Assembly (NCBI GenBank): GCA_029004215.1
Contig: JAQULH010000005.1
Coordinates: 1 to 52,394 of the forward strand
From: Patescibacteria group bacterium
Lineage (GTDB): Bacteria; Patescibacteriota; Patescibacteriia; 2-12-FULL-60-25
Length of the DNA: 52,394 bases
Direction of reading: 5' to 3'
This document shows positions 48,342-52,394 of the stretch, in pieces; the stretch's first letter is position 1, and every line of letters starts with the position of its first letter. The translations under genes and the position numbers were made by a program. The notes under the pieces were generated by a model. It made no database searches, had not been told where the DNA came from, and saw only the letters and a program-made list of their open reading frames with translations.

Positions 48342-49817
48342 ATGCCCAATAAAACGGACGAGCGGCAGGACCGCTTGGATCGCCGCCAAAAGCTGATAGA
48401 AGCAGGAATCCAACCCCATCCTGCCAAGTTTGACCGGTCCCATCTTCTTTTTGAGCTTAAGGGCTTGGCAGAAGGCGAAGAAGTCAGCGTTTGCGGGCGC
48501 ATCATGCTCCAGCGCGTGATTGGCAAGCTGGCTTTTTACCAATTGCAGGATGCCAGCGGCACGCACCAGGTCGGCGTGAAAATTGATGATGTGGGAGAGG
48601 ATAACTACAAACTTGTTGATCTATTGGATAGGGGAGACTTTTTGGGAGTGGAAGGCGTTTTGGGCACAACCAAGACCAACGAACCGACTGTCTGGGCCAC
48701 CAGCCTCAAATTGTTAGGCAAGGCAATCTCGCCCTTGCCGGAGAAATGGCACGGCGTCCAGGACATAGAAAAAATTTACCGCCATCGCGAACTGGATTTG
48801 ATCACCAACCGCGAGTCTTTCGCGAGATTCAAACTGCGCAGCACTTTCATGTCAAATTGCCGCCAATATTTGGAGTCAAATGGTTTTGTGGAAGTCGAAA
48901 CACCAATCCTGACGACCGTGGCGACAGGTGCGGCTGCCAAACCGTTCAAGACCCACCATGAGACAGATGATATGGACATGGTTTTGCGCATCTCGCCGGA
49001 AACTTATCTCAAGCGCCTGATCGGCGGCGGTTTTGATCGTGTATTTGAGACTTCCAAGTGTTTCCGCAATGAGGGCTCTGATCCTTCTCACGTCCAGGAG
49101 TTTACTCAGATTGAATATTACGTGGCTTATCAGGATTATCTGTGGAACATGGAGTTCACGGAAAACTTTTTGCGCGAAGTACTGGCCAAGACTTTCGATA
49201 AACTTGAATTTGATGTCATCGGTAAGACCGGTTCGACCCATCACATCGACATGGCACAAAAGATACCGCGCTATAAATTGACGGACTTGATCAAAGAAAA
49301 GACGGGGATCGACGTCCTTGCGTTTAGCGAGGCTAAAGACCTGCTTAAAACAATCAAAGCTAAGAAAATTGAGATTGAAGATGCGGATAAAAAAGGCTTG
49401 GGGACTTTGATTGACGAGCTTTATAAAAAGTTTGTAAGGCCAGAACTCATTTCTCCGTGTTTTATCATCAAACATACGACTGAGATGAAGCCTTTGGCGC
49501 GTCGTTGTGAAGATGAACCGCGATTAGTGGAGAGCTTCCAGCTGATCATTGCCGGTTGGGAGGTGCTCAATGCTTATTCCGAGTTGGTTGACCCGATTGA
49601 CCAGCGCGAACGCATGAAACTCCAGGCTGAGTTCCGCAAAATGGGCGATGAGGAAAGCTTTGAACTTGATGAAGATTTCTTGCAGGCCATGGAAACCGGT
49701 TTCCCGCCCATCACCGGCTGGGGAATGGGCATTGATCGTATCTTTGCGCTTTTGACTGGCCAACCAAATTTGCGAGACGTCATCTTGTTCCCAATAATGA
49801 AACCAGAGAATGCCTAG
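48342..49817 (+). CDS. lysS: Lysine-tRNA ligase, class II
   Basis: A 491-residue class II synthetase that charges tRNA-Lys. It has the N-terminal OB-fold (SVCGRIMLQRVIGKLAFYQL), the class II motif 1 region (VEVETPILTTVATGAAAKPF), motif 2 (CFRNEGSDPSHVQEFTQIE) and motif 3 (GWGMGIDRIFALLTG). The C-terminus is short, as in bacterial enzymes. Its last eight bases overlap the start of the RNHCP gene. An AT-rich -10-like stretch (AATATAAAG) precedes the start by about 17 bases. Confidence 0.96.
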   Translation: MPNKTDERQDRLDRRQKLIEAGIQPHPAKFDRSHLLFELKGLAEGEEVSVCGRIMLQRVIGKLAFYQLQDASGTHQVGVKIDDVGEDNYKLVDLLDRGDFLGVEGVLGTTKTNEPTVWATSLKLLGKAISPLPEKWHGVQDIEKIYRHRELDLITNRESFARFKLRSTFMSNCRQYLESNGFVEVETPILTTVATGAAAKPFKTHHETDDMDMVLRISPETYLKRLIGGGFDRVFETSKCFRNEGSDPSHVQEFTQIEYYVAYQDYLWNMEFTENFLREVLAKTFDKLEFDVIGKTGSTHHIDMAQKIPRYKLTDLIKEKTGIDVLAFSEAKDLLKTIKAKKIEIEDADKKGLGTLIDELYKKFVRPELISPCFIIKHTTEMKPLARRCEDEPRLVESFQLIIAGWEVLNAYSELVDPIDQRERMKLQAEFRKMGDEESFELDEDFLQAMETGFPPITGWGMGIDRIFALLTGQPNLRDVILFPIMKPENA

Positions 49818-50121
49818 ACACATTAAAATCGTAAAAGAAGATTTTACTTGCGAGCATTGCGGATTTTTCGTCAAAGGCAATGGCAGGACAAACCATTGCC
49901 CGAATTGTCTTTGGAGCAAGCATATGGATGAAGTGCCGGGTGATAGGTCGTCAACTTGCCGCGGTCAGATGAAGCCGATCGGGGTCTGGGTCAAACAGGG
50001 CGAGATCAAGCGGGTGGAACATCAATGCCAAAAATGCAATTTTCGCCGGCCGGCGCCTGTTTTACCAGAGGATAATAGGGAAGAGCTGATAAGGATTTCA
50101 GTGGCCGACATCAAAAAATAA
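49810..50121 (+). CDS. RNHCP domain protein
   Basis: A 103-residue protein with the RNHCP signature, here TNHCPNCLWSKH, and further Cys residues in FTCEHCGF, STCRGQM and HQCQKCNFRRP, giving three CxxC pairs (Cys15/Cys18, Cys31/Cys34, Cys75/Cys78). The fold probably binds zinc. The function of the family is unknown. It overlaps lysS, which suggests a shared transcript. Confidence 0.9.
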   Translation: MPRHIKIVKEDFTCEHCGFFVKGNGRTNHCPNCLWSKHMDEVPGDRSSTCRGQMKPIGVWVKQGEIKRVEHQCQKCNFRRPAPVLPEDNREELIRISVADIKK

Positions 50122-50135
50122 GTTTGTAAAACGAA

Positions 50136-50170
50136 CAAAGGCTCCGGAGAGTGAACTCACGGAGCCTTTG
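50136..50170. terminator. Bidirectional hairpin between convergent genes
   Basis: CAAAGGCTCCG and CGGAGCCTTTG form an 11-base-pair stem, with a small inner stem GAGT/ACTC. It lies between the end of the RNHCP gene and the end of the gene at 50219. The T run is weak. Confidence 0.65.
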
Positions 50171-50218
50171 AGATAGGTGGGAGCTTTCGCTTGCGCGAGA
50201 GCTTGTGTTTGGAAGGAA

Positions 50219-51496
50219 CTACTTGGACTTGGGGGACACGTACTTGATGAGGACGAAACATCCGGTCCCATCCAGCGTCCCATCGGGGTTGGCGACGGGA
50301 GTGCAGTCGACCAAGTCCACGCCGCACTTGGGGTAGCGGGGTTGTCCGCAGGGCAAGGTCGCCCAGTCAGCCTGTCGGATCTTGCTGGGGCGCTGTCCCC
50401 AGACCTGCCGAGCCACGATGTCCATCGGGATCTTCTCGCCCGGTTTGACAGCGCTCGGCAGACAGATCTCGCAGTCGCTTCCCGAGATGTCGGTCATCTT
50501 GTTCGTCTTGTCCCACTGGGGTGGGTTGTGGCAGACGACCAAATGGCTCGGGCTCGGGCTGGTCACGACTTCGTCGCGCACTTCGTTGGCAGGATAGCCG
50601 AGAATCGCACACGTGTTGTCGTCGTTGGCCGCGTAAGCTGTGTACCCCGCGGGGCACAAACTCTTGGCCTCCGCTGCCGCGTGATCCTTGCCAGCCGGAA
50701 TCACGGGTCCTGCGCTGTCGGCCGGCGCAGAGCCAGCAGCGGAGCTGTTGCCAGCACGCAGTCCCTTGATGAAGAGTACGGAGCCGGCGACGAGCGCCAT
50801 CAGGAAGAGAACCCCAATCGCTACGCCGACCACAGTGAGGATCTTCTTCCAGAGTGGGGTTCTGCCATCGGCCGGAGGAGCTTCGCCCCCAGCAGGAGCC
50901 GGAGCTGCTGCATCCGCAGGCGCTGCAGGAGGGGGATCTGCCGCCGGAGGAGCTTCGCCACCTGCCGGAGCAGGAACCGCACCAGCAACCGCTGCTGCCG
51001 GAGCAGCAGCCACGGGGGCTACGACTGCGACATCAGCTGCCGGAGCAGCAGCCACTGCAGCTACAGCGCCAGCTGCAGGATGTGCGAGGTCAGGGATGAC
51101 CGGCATCACCGCACCAGCTGCTGGCGTTCCAGGAGCTGTGGTGGCTGCTGCTGCGGGCAGAGGAGGCGGACCTGCTCCCGGTGCTGCCGTAGCAGTTTCA
51201 GGAGCTGCCGCGGCATCGGCTACCGGTGCAGCATCGCCAGCCGGAGTTTCCGTTTCCGGCTCAGGCTCTGCGCCGTCGGCTGCTGCCTCTCCGGCGTCAG
51301 CCTCATCAGGTTCAGCCGAATCCTCGTCATCGTCGTCTTCCTCTGCTCCTTCCGGTTCATCGTTCTCGTCGGCATCATCAGGAATCCCCATGGTCATCCC
51401 GATGATACCAGTGCCGAGGGTTGCGAGTGCGGTGAGCGCGACCTTGGCAAAAGGCAGGCTCACGAGTCCAATACTCAGAATCTGATGTGAAATCAT
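50219..51496 (-). CDS. Ala/Pro-rich membrane protein with Cys-rich C-terminal domain
   Basis: A 425-residue product of unknown family. A first hydrophobic segment is at about 4-36, followed by an acidic stretch (40-75), a long Ala/Pro-rich low-complexity region with the unit PAPAGGEAPPA occurring twice (about 175-210), a second membrane helix at about 219-244, and a C-terminal domain of about 170 residues with 11 Cys (CHNPPQW, DCEICLP, KCGVDLVDC). The ATG at 51496 is chosen because a Shine-Dalgarno site (GGGAGG) precedes it; a longer ORF reading exists. The gene is far richer in GC than its neighbours. The Cys domain is probably outside the cell and disulfide-bonded. Confidence 0.78.
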   Translation of the reverse strand: MISHQILSIGLVSLPFAKVALTALATLGTGIIGMTMGIPDDADENDEPEGAEEDDDDEDSAEPDEADAGEAAADGAEPEPETETPAGDAAPVADAAAAPETATAAPGAGPPPLPAAAATTAPGTPAAGAVMPVIPDLAHPAAGAVAAVAAAPAADVAVVAPVAAAPAAAVAGAVPAPAGGEAPPAADPPPAAPADAAAPAPAGGEAPPADGRTPLWKKILTVVGVAIGVLFLMALVAGSVLFIKGLRAGNSSAAGSAPADSAGPVIPAGKDHAAAEAKSLCPAGYTAYAANDDNTCAILGYPANEVRDEVVTSPSPSHLVVCHNPPQWDKTNKMTDISGSDCEICLPSAVKPGEKIPMDIVARQVWGQRPSKIRQADWATLPCGQPRYPKCGVDLVDCTPVANPDGTLDGTGCFVLIKYVSPKSK

Positions 51497-51519
51497 CGTC
51501 TTGACCTCCCGAAAGCATG

Positions 51520-51599
51520 GCCCTTTTGGGGCTTGTCTACTGATTGTCAATTCCGCTTCATGCCATAGGCAGATGAGCCTCTGGCTCAAAAAAACGGAA
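51520..51599 (-). ncRNA. Structured 5' leader RNA of the Ala/Pro-rich protein gene (candidate)
   Basis: On the minus strand the leader can fold into a three-way junction: TTCCG (51599-51595) pairs with CGGAA (51555-51551), enclosing TGAGCC-AGA-GGCTCA (51588-51574) and TGCC-TAT-GGCA (51571-51561). A further hairpin, GCCC-CAAAA-GGGC, lies at 51531-51520, between the junction and the ribosome binding site. I do not recognise a known riboswitch class. It could be a regulatory leader or a stabilising structure. Confidence 0.45.
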
Positions 51600-51644
51600 G
51601 TCCAGCAACCGGCCGCCCAAATAGCAAGCCAGTTTGAACGTGTT

Positions 51645-51673
51645 AATTTAGCATAAAATCACGATTTTGTCAA
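51645..51673 (-). promoter_or_regulatory. Promoter of the Ala/Pro-rich protein gene
   Basis: On the minus strand TTGACA (51673-51668), a 17-base spacer and TAAATT (51650-51645). The start codon is at 51496, giving a leader of about 140 bases, unusually long for this window. Confidence 0.65.
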
Positions 51674-51708
51674 TACCTCCATCCCTCGCGTTTTTTAGCT
51701 AAAATCCC

Positions 51709-51737
51709 TTGTTTAATGAGTGCAAAGGGGGTATATT
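51709..51737 (+). promoter_or_regulatory. Promoter of gpmI
   Basis: TTGTTT (51709-51714), a 17-base spacer and TATATT (51732-51737). The ATG at 51745 is only eight bases after the -10 box, so the message would be leaderless. Confidence 0.55.
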
Positions 51738-51744
51738 GGTTTTT

Positions 51745-52394
51745 ATGTTTTTTAAGCCAAAAACTAAGAAAAAGCATTGTTTTAGCCCAGTAGTCTTATT
51801 GATTTGGGACGGGTTTGGGGTATCAAAAAATAAATTTGGAAATGCTGTCATGGTAGCCAAAATGCCCAATTGGCACACTCTTTTGTCTAATCATCCCCAC
51901 ACTTTGCTCAAGGCCGATGGAGAGGCGGTCGGCCTGCCACCCAATGAAACAGGTAATAGTGAAGTCGGGCATACTGCCATTGGTGCCGGAAGGCCTGTTA
52001 AAAGCGATAAGATTAGGATTAACCAAGCTATTAGCAGCAAACATTTCGAAGATAATCCGGCTTTGGTCCAGGCAGCTCTACATGCCTTGCGTAAAGGCAG
52101 CACTTTGCATCTCATGGGTTTATTGACCAACCACCAAAGTGGACACGCTGATTTTGGGCACATCTCTGCTTTGATTGATTTTGCCAAACATCTCAAATTG
52201 CCAAAGGTGGCTTTCCATATTTTTACTGATGGCCGAGACACGGCTCCTTTCCATGCCACGAAATTGTTGATGGAATTGGAAAGACGGCTGACTCCGCAAA
52301 TGAAGATTGCCACAGTCATGGGCCGGTTTTATGCCATGGATCGTGACCGTAATTGGCAACGCACTGCCTTGGCTTATAATGCCATGACAAATAG
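51745..52394 (+). CDS. gpmI: 2,3-bisphosphoglycerate-independent phosphoglycerate mutase, N-terminal part (cut by window edge)
   Basis: Interconverts 3- and 2-phosphoglycerate in glycolysis through a phosphoserine and two manganese ions. The first 216 codons are present. LLIWDGFGVSKN near residue 20 has the first metal-binding Asp; ETGNSEVGHTAIGAGR carries the catalytic Ser (GNSEVGH); LTNHQSGHADFGH, FTDGRDTAPF and MGRFYAMDRD follow in the usual order of the inserted phosphotransferase domain. The C-terminal phosphatase part lies outside the window. The N-terminal extension FFKPKTKKKHCF is basic and somewhat longer than usual. Confidence 0.95.
   Translation, partial: MFFKPKTKKKHCFSPVVLLIWDGFGVSKNKFGNAVMVAKMPNWHTLLSNHPHTLLKADGEAVGLPPNETGNSEVGHTAIGAGRPVKSDKIRINQAISSKHFEDNPALVQAALHALRKGSTLHLMGLLTNHQSGHADFGHISALIDFAKHLKLPKVAFHIFTDGRDTAPFHATKLLMELERRLTPQMKIATVMGRFYAMDRDRNWQRTALAYNAMTN

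Noticed and set aside
50177-51490. Long plus-strand ORFs (437 and 265 codons) opposite the Ala/Pro-rich gene
   Set aside because: They are mirror images of a GC-rich low-complexity gene, give Ser/Arg/Cys- or Ala-rich nonsense, and lack a start site; the minus-strand gene has membrane helices, a ribosome binding site and a promoter.
1-52394. Recoding of TGA as glycine, as in some CPR lineages
   Set aside because: Several conserved genes (L25, ybeY, dgkA) end in TGA at ATGA overlaps, and no conserved reading frame runs through TGA.

Overview
The window looks like a chromosomal segment of a Patescibacteria (CPR, Parcubacteria-like) genome. This is an inference from gene content: exported proteins that fuse a two-helix type IV secretion pilin domain to huge Ig-like and Cys-rich ectodomains, a DUF3048 protein, a Ctc-type L25, tightly packed genes with 4-base ATGA overlaps, little use of Shine-Dalgarno sites, and many -10 boxes lying only 6-13 bases before the start codon. 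TGA acts as an ordinary stop, so the recoded Gracilibacteria/Absconditabacteria are unlikely. There is no rRNA, IS element or CRISPR array, and no gene-free stretch longer than about 160 bases.

Layout. 1-9.3 kb: start of gyrB (minus strand), a histidine phosphatase, a membrane protein, rodA, a zinc-ribbon protein, ribosomal protein L25, a DUF3048 protein, murA, prmC (minus) and two membrane proteins; rodA and murA are cell-wall genes. 9.4-12.3 kb: signal peptidase I, hisS, rpsU and a YqeY-like protein. 12.4-27.2 kb: a surface-protein locus with two pilin-domain fusions (654 and 3417 aa) and two membrane-anchored proteins with calcium-binding type 3 repeats. It runs without a gap into ybeY-dgkA-ftsA, then ftsZ, nrdR, htrA, pyk and ppsA. 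36-40 kb: an EVE protein, tRNA-Asp, two hypothetical envelope or exported proteins and a GC-rich peptidase T.

40.3-44.3 kb is the most interesting part: a response regulator, a 36-codon peptide ORF with a Trp third from its C-terminus, a six-TM histidine kinase, and a protein with both Asp-rich motifs of isoprenyl diphosphate synthases. The four parts match the logic of the Bacillus ComQXPA quorum-sensing system (ComA, ComX, ComP, ComQ), with different gene order and regulator family. I propose a prenylated-peptide signalling system; this is a hypothesis. It is followed by a Com-like zinc finger/PAS protein, two proteins with phosphohistidine swivel domains, and a TrmB-like regulator with a palindrome before its start codon.

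48.3-52.4 kb: lysS, an RNHCP protein, a GC-rich Ala/Pro protein with a structured 5' leader, and the start of gpmI.

A second theme is short palindromic repeats of at least five unrelated types. Most lie just after stop codons, but three are read in frame inside prmC, and one supplies the last codons and stop of hisS.
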